Assembly: GCF_019880405.1 (NCBI RefSeq)
Contig: NZ_CP082269.1
Coordinates: 2,170,001 to 2,234,000, forward strand
Length of the DNA: 64,000 bases
Origin: Enterobacter sp. C2
GTDB lineage: Bacteria > Pseudomonadota > Gammaproteobacteria > Enterobacterales > Enterobacteriaceae
Reading direction: 5' to 3'
Of this stretch, positions 35,921 through 45,682 are shown one piece after another. Positions within the stretch are counted from its first letter, which is position 1; each line of letters begins with the position of its first letter. Made by a program: the position numbers and the translations under genes. The notes beneath the pieces are model-generated. The model saw only the letters and a program-made list of their open reading frames with translations, did no database searches and was not told the DNA's origin.

Positions 35921-36766
35921 CGGCGTCACGCCAAACACGCTTTTGAAACGGTTACTGAAGTGGCTGGCCGAACTGAACCCGCACCCGAGGGCGATATCGG
36001 TTAGCGGCAGCGCCGTGTGGCATACCCTATCCCGGGCCTGGTGCATCCGCCGTTGCATGACGTACTGGTGTGGCGCAAGCCCGGAGGAGTGACGAAACAT
36101 GCGGGCAAAATGGTATTCGCTTAAGGACGCCTGGCTAGCGAGATCGGCAAGGGTCAGCGGCTCGGCAAGATGGGCGTCGATATACTCCAGTACGTTACGC
36201 AGCACCGACGGGGCCAGCCCGCCGGTGACGTTCGGCATGCGCCACTGCACGCTGCTGTAGCGCTGAATAATATGGGTCAGCAGCAGCGTCGATGCTGTGC
36301 TCAGGGTAAGCTGGTTGGCCTGCTGCTGCCAGTCGCAGTCGAGCAAAAACTGGCGGTAGAGAGCAGTGATCTGCGCATCCTGACCAAAGGTCTTCTCATC
36401 CAGCGTCAGCGTGGCCGGGCTGCGATCCCAGATCTGCTCCCCAACGCTGCGCAGATGCGCATCGGTGCAGTAGAGGTGCACGAAGGAGAGATCGTCGCGA
36501 ATATCCCAGGTCGATTCACTCTCTTTCGGCAGAAGGCAGAACCGGTCCGGCCCGCCGCCGTTCTGCCAGCCACTGCGGGTTTTATGGTAGCTCTCATAGC
36601 CGTCGGCAACGTAGAGGCTTAACGTGTGGTGATCGCAATATTGGGTAATGCGATCGCGCTTGTTGGACCATGCGGCCAGCTGCATGCCATTATTCAGGGC
36701 CACTGAATTTTTCAGCACCGCGCTGTGCCTGCGCAGGTTTTCAAAAGCACCGTAGGTTTCTGCCAT
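35894..36766 (-). CDS. AraC-family transcriptional regulator
   Basis: A 290-residue AraC/XylS regulator. The C-terminal 100 residues carry two helix-turn-helix motifs (LADLASQASLSEYHFARMF and LTDIALGCGFSSASHFSNRF); the N-terminal 180 residues are a cupin-like sensor domain without clear relatives. I use ATG 36766; a GTG two codons upstream is possible. It overlaps the end of ydcO by 27 bp and is divergent from a DMT exporter gene 183 bp away, which it probably controls. K-12 has no equivalent at this position. Confidence 0.88.
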   Translation of the reverse strand: MAETYGAFENLRRHSAVLKNSVALNNGMQLAAWSNKRDRITQYCDHHTLSLYVADGYESYHKTRSGWQNGGGPDRFCLLPKESESTWDIRDDLSFVHLYCTDAHLRSVGEQIWDRSPATLTLDEKTFGQDAQITALYRQFLLDCDWQQQANQLTLSTASTLLLTHIIQRYSSVQWRMPNVTGGLAPSVLRNVLEYIDAHLAEPLTLADLASQASLSEYHFARMFRHSSGLAPHQYVMQRRMHQARDRVCHTALPLTDIALGCGFSSASHFSNRFKSVFGVTPSQMRAAYA

Positions 36767-36949
36767 CGCCACATTAACAAGTGATTAACCAGATCCTTAG
36801 TGTATGAAGAGTGCGGCACGGATGAAAGCGTTGCCGCCCTCTGGCCGCCAAAAAACCGCAAGAATTTGCAAGTCTCCCGCAATCCCCTGCAAGCGTCACC
36901 GCCCGTCGCGCATGAAAATAGGGTTTTTAATGATGGAGAGCAGCGCACA

Positions 36950-37858
36950 ATGAACGCATTAATGTATAGCCTGGTGGTGGTGATTTGGGGAACAACGTGG
37001 ATTGCTATCCATTTGCAGCAGGGGTCGGTCGCTGCGCCGGTCTCCATTTTCTGGCGCTTCGCGCTGGCCTCGGCCATCATGCTGCTGACCCTGCTGTTGC
37101 TTAAGCGGCTGCGCGCCCTGACGCTCCGGGATCACCTGATGTGTATGGTGCAGGGCGGCTGCGTGTTTGGCTTCAACTTCTGGTGCTTTTACACCGCTGC
37201 GGCGTGGATCAACACCGGCCTTGAGTCGGTCATCTTCTCCATGGCGGTGCTATTCAACGCGATAAACAGCTTTATTTTCTTTGGGCAGCGCCCGCCCGCT
37301 CGCTTCTTTCTTGCCGCTGCGCTGGGCCTGACCGGCATCGTCGCCCTCTTCTGGCAGGATCTGCTCGCCAAAGATCCCAACTTCAACCTGCTGCTGGGGA
37401 TTGGCCTGTCAGCGCTGGGCACTTTAGGCTTTTCGCTGGGCAATATGATCAGCCTGCGCCACCAGCGTAAAGGGCTGGAGACCATGACCACCAACGGCTG
37501 GGCCATGTTCTACGGCACGCTGATTATGGGCTTCATCGCCCTGGTACGGGGCGACAGCTTCGCGCCCGAGTGGACGGTGAGCTACCTCAGCGCGTTGGTT
37601 TACCTGGCGCTGTTCGGTTCGGTCGTTGGCTTTGGGGTCTATTTTACGCTGGTGGGTCGCATCGGGGCGAGCAAAGCCGCCTACAGCACGCTGCTCTTTC
37701 CGCTGGTGGCGTTAACGCTCTCTACCCTGTTCGAAGGGTACCGCTGGGAGAGCAATGCCGTGGTGGGGCTGGCGCTGATCCTGGTGGGTAATCTGGTGAT
37801 GTTTACCCGGCCAGAGAGTCTGCTGCGCGTCTGGCACGGGCGACCGCGCTCGGCGTGA
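36950..37858 (+). CDS. EamA/DMT-superfamily transporter
   Basis: A 302-residue inner-membrane protein with ten predicted spans and two EamA repeats. MNALMYSLVVVIWGTTWIAI is the typical N-terminus of RhaT/YdcZ-type drug/metabolite exporters; IGLSALGTLGFSLGNMIS and VGFGVYFTLVGRIGASKAAY are second-repeat elements. The ATG at 36950 matches this consensus; the open frame extends upstream but into the divergent promoter region. It is probably an exporter regulated by the adjacent AraC protein. Substrate unknown. Confidence 0.87.
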   Translation: MNALMYSLVVVIWGTTWIAIHLQQGSVAAPVSIFWRFALASAIMLLTLLLLKRLRALTLRDHLMCMVQGGCVFGFNFWCFYTAAAWINTGLESVIFSMAVLFNAINSFIFFGQRPPARFFLAAALGLTGIVALFWQDLLAKDPNFNLLLGIGLSALGTLGFSLGNMISLRHQRKGLETMTTNGWAMFYGTLIMGFIALVRGDSFAPEWTVSYLSALVYLALFGSVVGFGVYFTLVGRIGASKAAYSTLLFPLVALTLSTLFEGYRWESNAVVGLALILVGNLVMFTRPESLLRVWHGRPRSA

Positions 37859-37867
37859 GGGAAAAGA

Positions 37868-37894
37868 GAAGCGCCATCACCGGGATGGCGCTTC
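37868..37894. terminator. Bidirectional terminator between EamA gene and ydcL
   Basis: Stem GAAGCGCCATC / GATGGCGCTTC with loop ACCGG. It is followed rightward by a TGTTTTTT stretch and preceded by AAAAG, between the convergent EamA-transporter and ydcL genes. Confidence 0.8.
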
Positions 37895-37899
37895 GCTGA

Positions 37900-38568
37900 C
37901 TACTGTTTTTTAACCTGGAACAGCGTCGCATCGCTGGCCAGATCGTCCACCACCTGCTTGAGGGTGTCGACGGTGAGCGGCGTATTCTGGTTATTGAGAT
38001 CTTTACCCTCGCCTTTACGCACCACTTTGATCACCGGTTTGTTGGTAGCGGCGTCAATCAGTTCGCCCTCAAAATAGAGCGCGGTATCCATGGTACGGTG
38101 ACCGGTGGCGGCCTGGGTGCCCGCAACCACCATCGCAATTGGGATCACCTCATAGAACTGCAACCCCTCTTTACTGGAGTCGACGCCGGTGATCGCGCCA
38201 CGGAAAATCAGGCTGCGCGGACCGGGCGTAGCCACCAGCGGCTTGCGTTGGGCAGCGGCAGCTTTCAGCTTGGTATTGGTGTAGGTCAGCAGGCCGTTGA
38301 GGGTCTGCTGACCAATCTGGGTGGTGGGTTTAGGTTGCGGATAGTAGGTAATGGGGTTGTAGACGATGCTATCGTATTTGCTGTCATCAAACGACGGGTC
38401 AACCCAGCGCAGAACCGGTTTCCCCGAAGCAGAGGTCGCCTGCTGCAAATGCGAATAATCTTTTAAAAAACCGGAATACTTGTCTGGCTGTGTGACTTTT
38501 GACGAGCACCCTGTCAGGACCAGCAGCCCCGACAGTACGGCAACATGAATCAATGAGTGAGTACGCAT
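37900..38568 (-). CDS. ydcL: Lipoprotein YdcL (DUF3313)
   Basis: A 222-residue lipoprotein with signal peptide MRTHSLIHVAVLSGLLVLTG and lipobox LTGC (Cys21), then SSKVTQPDKYSGFLKDY. The +2 residue after Cys is Ser, so outer-membrane sorting by Lol is expected. Length and wording match K-12 YdcL. The ATG at 38568 has AGGA nine bases upstream; an ATG ten codons earlier is discounted. Function unknown. Confidence 0.92.
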   Translation of the reverse strand: MRTHSLIHVAVLSGLLVLTGCSSKVTQPDKYSGFLKDYSHLQQATSASGKPVLRWVDPSFDDSKYDSIVYNPITYYPQPKPTTQIGQQTLNGLLTYTNTKLKAAAAQRKPLVATPGPRSLIFRGAITGVDSSKEGLQFYEVIPIAMVVAGTQAATGHRTMDTALYFEGELIDAATNKPVIKVVRKGEGKDLNNQNTPLTVDTLKQVVDDLASDATLFQVKKQ

Positions 38569-38662
38569 GTATTTATTCCTGGAATTATGACGATGCATAC
38601 GGAGTTATAGCAAAACCCTATTAGGGTTGTTGTGACTAAAAGAGCGCTGGATCACCGTTTTA

Positions 38663-38696
38663 CTAAAAATCATGCCTGCGTATGACCGCAGGCATG
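38663..38696 (-). terminator. Terminator of the DppA-like gene
   Basis: Perfect 10-bp stem CATGCCTGCG / CGCAGGCATG with a 6-base loop. On the minus strand it is followed by ATTTTTAG, directly after the stop codon of the peptide-binding gene. Confidence 0.85.
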
Positions 38697-38702
38697 GGAT
38701 GA

Positions 38703-40298
38703 TTATTTTTTCAAATCGACCTGATAAAAAATGTGTTTGCCAAAGGGATCGATCTCATACCCTTGCACCTCTTTGCGCACCGGTTCGAAAATGGTTGAGT
38801 GGGCAATCATCACGGCAGGCATCTGGTCATGCATCATCTGCTGGGCCTGCTTGTAGAGAGCAGTACGCTGAGTTTGATCGGTGATGCCTTTCGCTTCGGC
38901 AATCAGCTTATCAAACGGCTGATAGCACCACTTCGCCGAGTTGGAGCCGCCGTCCGCCGACTGGCAGGTAAACAGCGGGCCGAAGAAGTTATCCGGATCG
39001 CCGGTGGCCGTGGTCCAGCCCATCAGCGCCGCCTGGTGCTCACCACCTTTCACGCGCTTAAGGTACTCGCCCCACTCAAAGGTCACGATTTTCGCCTGCA
39101 CGCCAATCTTCGCCCAGTCGGCCTGGATCATCTCCGCCATACGCTTGGCGTTGGGGTTGTAGGGGCGCTGAACCGGCATCGCCCAAAGGTCAATGCTTAA
39201 GCCCTTGCTAAAGCCCGCCTCGGCCAGCAGCGCTTTGGCCTGCTCTGGATTGTAGTCGTAATCCTTGAGGTCGCTGTCAGCGCTCCAGACTCCCGGCGGC
39301 AGCAGGTTTTTCGCCGCCGTGCCGGTGCCCTGGAACACCGCGTCGATAATCGCCGGCTTGTTGATCGCCATCGCTAGCGCCTGGCGTACCTTGACGTTAT
39401 CCAGTGGTGCTTTCTGCGTGTTGAGGGCGAGGAAGCCCGTATTTAACCCGGCCTTGCTCATCAGGTTGATATTGGGGTTTTCGCGCATCCGCGGCAGATC
39501 CGCCGGGTTCGGGAAGGCCATCACCTGACACTCGTTCTTCTCCAGCTTGGCGTAGCGCACCGAGGCGTCCGGGGTGATGCTGAACACCAGCCGGTCCAGT
39601 TTGGCCTTGCCCTGCCAGTACTCCGGGAAAGCGGTAAACAGGATGCGGGAGTCCTTCTGATACTGCGCCAGCCTGAACGGACCGGTGCCGATGGGGTCCA
39701 TATCGACGCGCGTCGGGGTGCCCGCCTTCAGCATGGCGTCGGCATACTCGGCCGACAGGATCGAGGCAAAATACCACGCCAGATCCGCCACGAACGGTGC
39801 CTCCGGATGCGCAAGCGTAAAGCGCACGGTATGGTCGTCGACTTTATCGATGCTGGTAATCAGCTTGCCAAATTCCAGGCTCTCAAAGTTGGAGTAGTTA
39901 CCGTTAGAGACGTTGTGATAGGGATGATTCGGATCCTTCTGCCGCATAAACGAGAAGATCACGTCGTCGGCGTTGAAGTCTCGCGTCGGGGTGAAGTATT
40001 TATTGCTCTGGAACTTCACTCCTTTGCGCAGATGGAAGGTGTAGGTTTTACCATCTTCGCTGACGTCCCAGCGTTCGGCCAGGCCAGGCTCTAGCTCCGT
40101 GGTACCGACCTTAAACTCAACCAGCCGGTTGTAAACCGGCACGGCGCTGGCATCGACGCTGGTTCCCGAGGTGTAAAGCTGAGGGTTAAAGTTTTCAGGC
40201 GATCCTTCCGAACAGTAAACCAGCGTCTTCGCTGCCACGGTAGAACTGACCGTGAGCGCGGCTAACGCCAGTGCAAGTGTTGTGGGTTTGCTTATCAT
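38703..40298 (-). CDS. DppA-like periplasmic dipeptide-binding protein
   Basis: A 531-residue protein very close to DppA, with Sec signal (cleavage VAA-KTLVYCSEGSP near residue 23), and motifs LVYCSEGSPENFNPQLYTSG, NPIGTGPFRL-like PIGTGPFRLAQYQ, FSITPDASVRYAKLEKNECQ and MPVQRPYNPNAKRMAEMIQ. Cysteines at all four DppA disulfide positions are present. It lies beside a PepT-like peptidase, divergent from it with 126 bp between start codons, and no transporter genes adjoin it. It probably feeds the chromosomal Dpp permease. It is not the same protein as the 13.5-kb homologue: the signal and many loops differ. Confidence 0.93.
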   Translation of the reverse strand: MISKPTTLALALAALTVSSTVAAKTLVYCSEGSPENFNPQLYTSGTSVDASAVPVYNRLVEFKVGTTELEPGLAERWDVSEDGKTYTFHLRKGVKFQSNKYFTPTRDFNADDVIFSFMRQKDPNHPYHNVSNGNYSNFESLEFGKLITSIDKVDDHTVRFTLAHPEAPFVADLAWYFASILSAEYADAMLKAGTPTRVDMDPIGTGPFRLAQYQKDSRILFTAFPEYWQGKAKLDRLVFSITPDASVRYAKLEKNECQVMAFPNPADLPRMRENPNINLMSKAGLNTGFLALNTQKAPLDNVKVRQALAMAINKPAIIDAVFQGTGTAAKNLLPPGVWSADSDLKDYDYNPEQAKALLAEAGFSKGLSIDLWAMPVQRPYNPNAKRMAEMIQADWAKIGVQAKIVTFEWGEYLKRVKGGEHQAALMGWTTATGDPDNFFGPLFTCQSADGGSNSAKWCYQPFDKLIAEAKGITDQTQRTALYKQAQQMMHDQMPAVMIAHSTIFEPVRKEVQGYEIDPFGKHIFYQVDLKK

Positions 40299-40424
40299 CT
40301 TTATCCTGTCGTTTATCCGGCTATCTTAGCGTGCTATCAATAAGTGCTTGTTGTTTGCCCGTTAATACATAACATTAAAGTCACACCGTAAGCACCTGAT
40401 AAAACAAATAAAGAAGGATCCACT

Positions 40425-41654
40425 ATGTCATCGCCACTCGCCAGACAATTAACCCAACGCTTTTTTAGCTACCTTGCTATCACCAGCCAGAGTGATGCAT
40501 CAGCTACCACCCTGCCTACCACCGCGGGCCAGTATGAGATGGCCCGGGTGCTGGCCGACGAGCTAAAAACACTGGGATTAGAAGAGATTGTGATCGACGA
40601 GCACGCCACCGTGACGGCGGTTAAAAAGGGCAACGTGGCAGGCGCGCCGCGCGTCGGTTTTATTACCCATATCGATACCGTAGACGTCGGACTGTCGCCG
40701 GATATTCATCCACAGATCCTGCAGTTTACCGGCACAGATCTCTGTCTGAATGCCCAGCAGGATATCTGGCTGCGCACCGCCGAGCACCCGGAAATTTTAG
40801 CCTACCCCGGGGAAGAGATTATCTTTAGCGACGGCACCAGCGTGCTGGGCGCAGACAACAAGGCGGCGGTAACGGTAGTCATGACCCTGCTGGAGAACCT
40901 GACCGCAGAGCATCAGCACGGCGATATCGTGGTGGCCTTTGTGCCCGATGAAGAGGTAGGCCTGCGCGGGGCCAAGGCGCTGGATCTCTCGCGCTTCGAC
41001 GTTGAGTTTGCCTGGACCATCGACTGCTGCGAGCTAGGGGAGATTGTTTACGAGAACTTTAACGCCGCCCAGGCCAGGATCCACTTTACCGGCGTCACGG
41101 CGCACCCGATGTCAGCTAAAGGGGTACTGGTAAACCCCCTGCTGATGGCCACGGACTATATCAGCCATTTCGATCGCCAGCAGACGCCGGAGCATACCGC
41201 AGGCCGCGAGGGTTACACCTGGTTCAACGGTATGGAGGCAGTTCAGGGCCACGCCGTGCTCAGCGCCAGCATCCGCGATTTCGATAAAGAACGCTTCGCG
41301 CAGCGCAAGCAGCAGATTGGCGAGGTGGCGCAGCGTATCGCCGCGCAGCACCCCACCGCGAAGGTGGAGTATGAGATCGAGGACGTCTACAGCAACATCA
41401 GCAACGCCGTGGGCGAGGATCGCCGCGCCATCGATCTGATGTTTGAAGCGATGGAGAGCCTGGGCATTACGCCGAAACCAACCCCAATGCGCGGCGGAAC
41501 CGACGGCGCGGCGCTCTCAGCGAAGGGGCTGCTGACGCCGAACTTCTTCACCGGGGCGCACAACTTCCACTCGCGCTTTGAGTTCCTGCCGCTGAAATCC
41601 TTCGAGGCGTCCTACAACGTCGCGCTTCAGATCTGTCTGCTGGCGGCTCGTTAA
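40425..41654 (+). CDS. Peptidase T-like aminotripeptidase (M20B)
   Basis: A 409-residue cytosolic zinc aminotripeptidase related to PepT. Ligands and catalytic residues are visible: THIDTVD (His82, Asp84), LGADNKAAV (Asp144, bridging), [11 protein letters not shown] (catalytic Glu176, metal Glu177), [10 protein letters not shown] (Asp200) and [10 protein letters not shown] near the C-terminus. The N-terminal 100 residues differ noticeably from E. coli PepT, so I treat it as a paralogue rather than PepT itself. It overlaps the convergent tehB by 4 bp and is divergent from the DppA-like gene; together they form a peptide uptake-and-cleavage module. Confidence 0.88.
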   Translation: MSSPLARQLTQRFFSYLAITSQSDASATTLPTTAGQYEMARVLADELKTLGLEEIVIDEHATVTAVKKGNVAGAPRVGFITHIDTVDVGLSPDIHPQILQFTGTDLCLNAQQDIWLRTAEHPEILAYPGEEIIFSDGTSVLGADNKAAVTVVMTLLENLTAEHQHGDIVVAFVPDEEVGLRGAKALDLSRFDVEFAWTIDCCELGEIVYENFNAAQARIHFTGVTAHPMSAKGVLVNPLLMATDYISHFDRQQTPEHTAGREGYTWFNGMEAVQGHAVLSASIRDFDKERFAQRKQQIGEVAQRIAAQHPTAKVEYEIEDVYSNISNAVGEDRRAIDLMFEAMESLGITPKPTPMRGGTDGAALSAKGLLTPNFFTGAHNFHSRFEFLPLKSFEASYNVALQICLLAAR

Positions 41655-42247
41655 GCGGGTTTACGCGCCAGCAGCGTGGCGAAGCGCAGCTTGATGCGGT
41701 TGCCATTGGCGTCGGTGCGGTGTAGCTCACCGACGTCTTCATTGTATTTCACGACTTCCCAGCCAGTGTAGTACTCCGCCAGCTCTCCGCTTTTAAAGGC
41801 AAACGGGAAGCCGACCGTGCAGGGAAAATCGTCCGTGTCCATCGCGGCGACAATCAGGTTATAGCCTCCCAGTACGGTGGTGCGCTGCATATTGGCAATC
41901 AGGCCAGGGATGGTTTGCGGCTCAAGGAACATCATCACCACGGTGGAGAGGATAAAGTCATACTCTCCCTCAAAGCTCAGCGCGTTGAGGTCGACGGTGG
42001 CGATCTCAAGATTAGTTAGCCCCTCGGCGGCCTTAATCCGTTCGATATTAGCGATGCTCATGGGATTCTTGTCCCATGCCGTGACACTGTAACCATTAGC
42101 GGCAAGGTAGAGGCTATTACGGCCATTGCCGCAGCCGAGATCGAGCGTTTTGCCCGGCGGAACCCGCGCCGCCGCGGCCAGCACCTCAGAATGGGTGCGG
42201 GTTAAACCATATTTTTCAGTGAAGTAATTCTCATCAACCTGGGCCAT
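41651..42247 (-). CDS. tehB: Tellurite resistance methyltransferase TehB
   Basis: A 198-residue SAM-dependent methyltransferase nearly identical in length to K-12 TehB (197). Motif I is [20 protein letters not shown], with [20 protein letters not shown] and [19 protein letters not shown] as family marks. It volatilises or modifies tellurite/selenite. In K-12 it follows tehA; here tehA is missing from this site and a tehA gene occurs about 19.5 kb away. Here tehB is divergent from ydcK. Confidence 0.95.
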   Translation of the reverse strand: MAQVDENYFTEKYGLTRTHSEVLAAAARVPPGKTLDLGCGNGRNSLYLAANGYSVTAWDKNPMSIANIERIKAAEGLTNLEIATVDLNALSFEGEYDFILSTVVMMFLEPQTIPGLIANMQRTTVLGGYNLIVAAMDTDDFPCTVGFPFAFKSGELAEYYTGWEVVKYNEDVGELHRTDANGNRIKLRFATLLARKPA

Positions 42248-42374
42248 GATCCATCCTTACTTGGGCGGGAAATTTAAAATGATATTTTAAATACATTTTA
42301 TTGAAATTCCTTGGCAATAGCCAGAGCGGCAAAGTTTGCTACGTTTATCTAAGGCCATCAGTGGAAAACCAACA

Positions 42375-43355
42375 ATGAATAAGTATCGCCTGAGCGATGC
42401 CAGCCGCTCATTTAGCTATCAGGATAACGGTGAAAAGCGGCACGTTACCCTGCGCCAGATCGTCGCCCTGCGGGATTTTCATGATATCCAGGCCGGCACG
42501 CTGGGCGGCTGGGTAGAGGATGAGCAGGTGCTAAGCCAGCAGGGCAACTGCTGGATCTACGATGAGAACAGCATGGTGTTCGGCGGCAGCCGGATACGCG
42601 ACAGCGCTCGCATTAGCCAGCCCTGTACCATTTACGACGGGGTAGAGATTAGCGGCCATGCCTGGGTTGATGGGTCGACGCTCTGTCGGGGGGCACGTCT
42701 GAGCGGCAACGTGCTGGTGCAGCGGTCACAGGTGAGCGGCGAGTGTCTGCTCGGCGACGATGCCCGGATCCTCAACGGCAGCGAGATTATTGCCGCCCGC
42801 GGTCTCACCCTCGATCACGATGCCACCCTGCGCATCTACGACCGGGCCACGGTGAACCACTCTCGCATCCTGCACCAGGCGCAGATTTACGGCGACGCCA
42901 TCATCAACTACGCCTTCGTGGAGCATCGCGCGGAGGTCTTCGACTTCGCCCTGCTGGAGGGCAACGAGGAGAACGACGTCTGGGTCTGCGACTGCGCCAG
43001 GGTATACGATCGCGCCCGTCTGGTCGCCGGACGCGGGGAAGATGCCATTCCCACCCTACGTTACAGCGCTCAGGTAGCGGAGAATGCGGTGGTAGAGGGC
43101 AACTGCGTGCTGAAACACCACGTGCGCGTCGGGGGTGAAGCGCGAATTAGCGGCGGGCCGCTGGTGCTTGACGACTATGTTCTGGTTCATGGCCGGGCGC
43201 AGCTCAGGGGTAATCTACTTATCGAGGGACATATTGAGATTAGCGGCGATGCGGCGGTGACCGCCCAGGAAGAAGAGTCTATTCACCTGCGCGGTCCGAA
43301 GGTGATGAGCGGCGCGGAGCGTATTACCCGCACGCCGCTGCTGGGGGCACTCTAG
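42375..43355 (+). CDS. ydcK: YdcK, hexapeptide-repeat (left-handed beta-helix) protein
   Basis: A 326-residue protein made of bacterial-transferase hexapeptide repeats, for example [20 protein letters not shown] and [20 protein letters not shown], length identical to K-12 YdcK. No acyl acceptor or donor site can be named, so enzymatic function is unknown. The ATG at 42375 (MNKYRLSD) fits the known N-terminus; upstream frame extends 13 codons but without support. Its stop overlaps the end of convergent rimL by 4 bp. Confidence 0.93.
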   Translation: MNKYRLSDASRSFSYQDNGEKRHVTLRQIVALRDFHDIQAGTLGGWVEDEQVLSQQGNCWIYDENSMVFGGSRIRDSARISQPCTIYDGVEISGHAWVDGSTLCRGARLSGNVLVQRSQVSGECLLGDDARILNGSEIIAARGLTLDHDATLRIYDRATVNHSRILHQAQIYGDAIINYAFVEHRAEVFDFALLEGNEENDVWVCDCARVYDRARLVAGRGEDAIPTLRYSAQVAENAVVEGNCVLKHHVRVGGEARISGGPLVLDDYVLVHGRAQLRGNLLIEGHIEISGDAAVTAQEEESIHLRGPKVMSGAERITRTPLLGAL

Positions 43356-43900
43356 GCGTCTATAATCCGCGCGTAGAGGTTTTGATCGTCATAGCGGCCA
43401 TTGAGGAACTCGGCCTCTTTCAGGCAGCCCTCCAGCACGAAACCCGCGCGCTGGGCCACCCGATTGCTGGCAGCGTTATCCACCCGACACTTGATCACAA
43501 AGCGCCGGATCTCGCCGCGCTGGGCATAGTGCTGAATAAACGCCTCCAGCGACTGGGAGAGAATGCCCTGCCCCTGATGCCCTTCATCCAGCCAGTAGCC
43601 AATATAGGCAGTTTTGTTCAGCGGCTCGATGGTGTTAAACGACAGCACGCCGACGAGGGTCTCCTGCTGCATAATCAGGAACATTTTGGCATAGCCACGC
43701 TGGTGCAGCATGATGTTGCTCTGGGCGTTTTTGAGCGAGTCCTCTTCGCTGGCGACGTACTGCGGCCAGTTTAGCGACTGCTGGAGCCACGCCCGATTTT
43801 TCACCACCAGCTGATACAGCTCGCTGACGAAGCGCTCATCAATGGCGCACAGCTTCAGAGTGTCGCTAACGGGGATCAGCTCATCCGTACTGGTCTGCAT
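43352..43900 (-). CDS. rimL: Ribosomal protein L7/L12 serine N-acetyltransferase RimL
   Basis: A 182-residue GNAT enzyme that acetylates the N-terminus of L12 to give L7. Seen: [40 protein letters not shown] with the acetyl-CoA loop HQGQGILSQ, and [20 protein letters not shown]. Length is close to K-12 RimL (179). It lies 14 bp after opgD on the same strand, so it may be co-transcribed. Confidence 0.94.
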   Translation of the reverse strand: MQTSTDELIPVSDTLKLCAIDERFVSELYQLVVKNRAWLQQSLNWPQYVASEEDSLKNAQSNIMLHQRGYAKMFLIMQQETLVGVLSFNTIEPLNKTAYIGYWLDEGHQGQGILSQSLEAFIQHYAQRGEIRRFVIKCRVDNAASNRVAQRAGFVLEGCLKEAEFLNGRYDDQNLYARIIDA

Positions 43901-43914
43901 CTTCTCTCCTTAGC

Positions 43915-45570
43915 CTAGCGCATTACGCGGTCATCAACGTAGGTCCGCTTGTCCGGTGCCGGCGGGAAGTACTGATAGAGCCAGGTTTCGCTGACCGCCT
44001 CACCCTGGCAGCGCAGGAACATGCGCATTTCCACCGGATCGGTGGCGTCGTTAGTGGGATACCAGTCGAACTGGATGCGGTAGCCGTCAAACGGCTCTAC
44101 GTAGAGGATCTCAACCTGCTTCGCCTCACCGTTAGAGAGGGTGATCACGGGCTCAATGCCTCGTGGCGCGGCCTCTTTGATGTTGCCCCCGGCAAAGTCG
44201 ATGGCGAAACGGCGGGCCCACACCTGCGGATAGTGCTCGCCTGGCGCCCATCCTTCCGGGAAGCCACCCATGCCGGTGCGGGTCGCCAGCACGCGGGCCA
44301 GCGGCGTATGCACCGGCGGCTGCGCGCTCCAGTAAAGACGGTACTGGAAGGCGAGGCTGTCCCCGGCTTTGACCGGTTTTTCCGGCTGCCAGAAGCAGAC
44401 GATGTTATCCAGCGTCTCACCGGTCGTAGGGATCTCCATCAGGTTAACGCTCCCCTTGCCCCAGCTATTGCGTGGCTCGACCCACAGACTTGGGCGCTTG
44501 TTGTACCAGCCCATCACATCCTGATAGTGAGAGAAGTCGCGATCCAACTGCAGCAGACCGAAGCCTTTCGGGTTGTTATCGTCAAAGGCGTTAAACTGTA
44601 ATTTCTGCGGGTTATTGAGCGGGCGGCAAATCCACTCTCCATTACCCCGCCACATCGCCAGACGGTCAGAGTCGTGGATCTGCGGGTGGATGGTGTCGCA
44701 CATACGCCGCTCGTTGTTGCCGCAGCTGAACATGCTGGTCATCGGTGAGATCCCCAGCTGTTTGATATCTTTGCGAGCGTAGAGATGGTTATCTACCTCC
44801 ATGATCACCTGGTTCTGCTCACAGTGGATCACGAATTTATATGCGCCGGTCAGGCTCGGGCTGTCCAGCAGGGCATAGACGGTAAAGGTGGTGTCCGTGG
44901 GTTTCGCCGTTTCAAACCAGAACGAGGTGAAGTCCGGAAACTCTTCGGGGGTGTCGGTGAAGGTATCGATCGCCACGCCGCGGGCGGAAAGCCCGTACTG
45001 GTAGGTACTGTCAACCGCGCGGAAGTAGCTTGCCCCAAGGAAGGAGACGATATCCCGACGGGCCAGCTCCGGAGCCTTAAACACGCGGAATCCGGCGAAG
45101 CCGAGATCGCTCTGCCCCTCGAGCTGTTTGGTATCAACGCCTGCGTCGTGGTAGTTAAACAGCTCCGGCCGGAAGTGGATCTCACGAGCCTGGTGGCTGG
45201 CGGGATCCAACGAGAACATGCGCACCCGGCGGCGGAAGCCCATTCCCACGTGGAAGAACTGCACGTCAAGCTGGCGGCCCTCTACGTTGTTCCACAGCGA
45301 CTGCTTTGCATCGTACTGAATGCTGTTGTAAGCCTGCGGCGTCAGGGTGGCGAGCGTCTCGGGCAGCGCACGTGGCGCGCCTCCCCACGGCGTTTGGGCC
45401 AGATCGTGCGCCGTCGCCTGCAGTCTGGAGAAATCAAAACGATGGCTTTGACCATCGGCAATGCCGGGTTCCGCTGCAAAGGCAGCGCGGGAAAAGAGCG
45501 AGGCGAGTCCTGATGTCCCGCTCGCAGCGGCCAGTATCATAGAAGATTTTAAAAAACGTCTGCGGTTCAT
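43915..45570 (-). CDS. opgD: Osmoregulated periplasmic glucan biosynthesis protein OpgD (MdoD)
   Basis: A 551-residue Tat-exported protein: twin-arginine signal [20 protein letters not shown] with cleavage after AAFA near residue 32. [37 protein letters not shown] and [17 protein letters not shown] are OpgG/OpgD family marks. It shapes the length and branching of osmoregulated periplasmic glucans. Length matches the K-12 protein (551). Confidence 0.95.
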   Translation of the reverse strand: MNRRRFLKSSMILAAASGTSGLASLFSRAAFAAEPGIADGQSHRFDFSRLQATAHDLAQTPWGGAPRALPETLATLTPQAYNSIQYDAKQSLWNNVEGRQLDVQFFHVGMGFRRRVRMFSLDPASHQAREIHFRPELFNYHDAGVDTKQLEGQSDLGFAGFRVFKAPELARRDIVSFLGASYFRAVDSTYQYGLSARGVAIDTFTDTPEEFPDFTSFWFETAKPTDTTFTVYALLDSPSLTGAYKFVIHCEQNQVIMEVDNHLYARKDIKQLGISPMTSMFSCGNNERRMCDTIHPQIHDSDRLAMWRGNGEWICRPLNNPQKLQFNAFDDNNPKGFGLLQLDRDFSHYQDVMGWYNKRPSLWVEPRNSWGKGSVNLMEIPTTGETLDNIVCFWQPEKPVKAGDSLAFQYRLYWSAQPPVHTPLARVLATRTGMGGFPEGWAPGEHYPQVWARRFAIDFAGGNIKEAAPRGIEPVITLSNGEAKQVEILYVEPFDGYRIQFDWYPTNDATDPVEMRMFLRCQGEAVSETWLYQYFPPAPDKRTYVDDRVMR

Positions 45571-45682
45571 GCCTGAGAAAACGTCCTTTTGGTCGTGTGA
45601 AAGCGCTCCGCCCGCAAGCGAAACAGCGGCAATAAAAGCACGCCCACTCTAGACAACTTTGTCGCAGAATCCAATGAGAGTT

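Noticed and set aside
43352-45570. Frameshift between rimL and opgD
   Set aside because: Both proteins have full length and complete motifs; the 14-bp gap is ordinary operon spacing.
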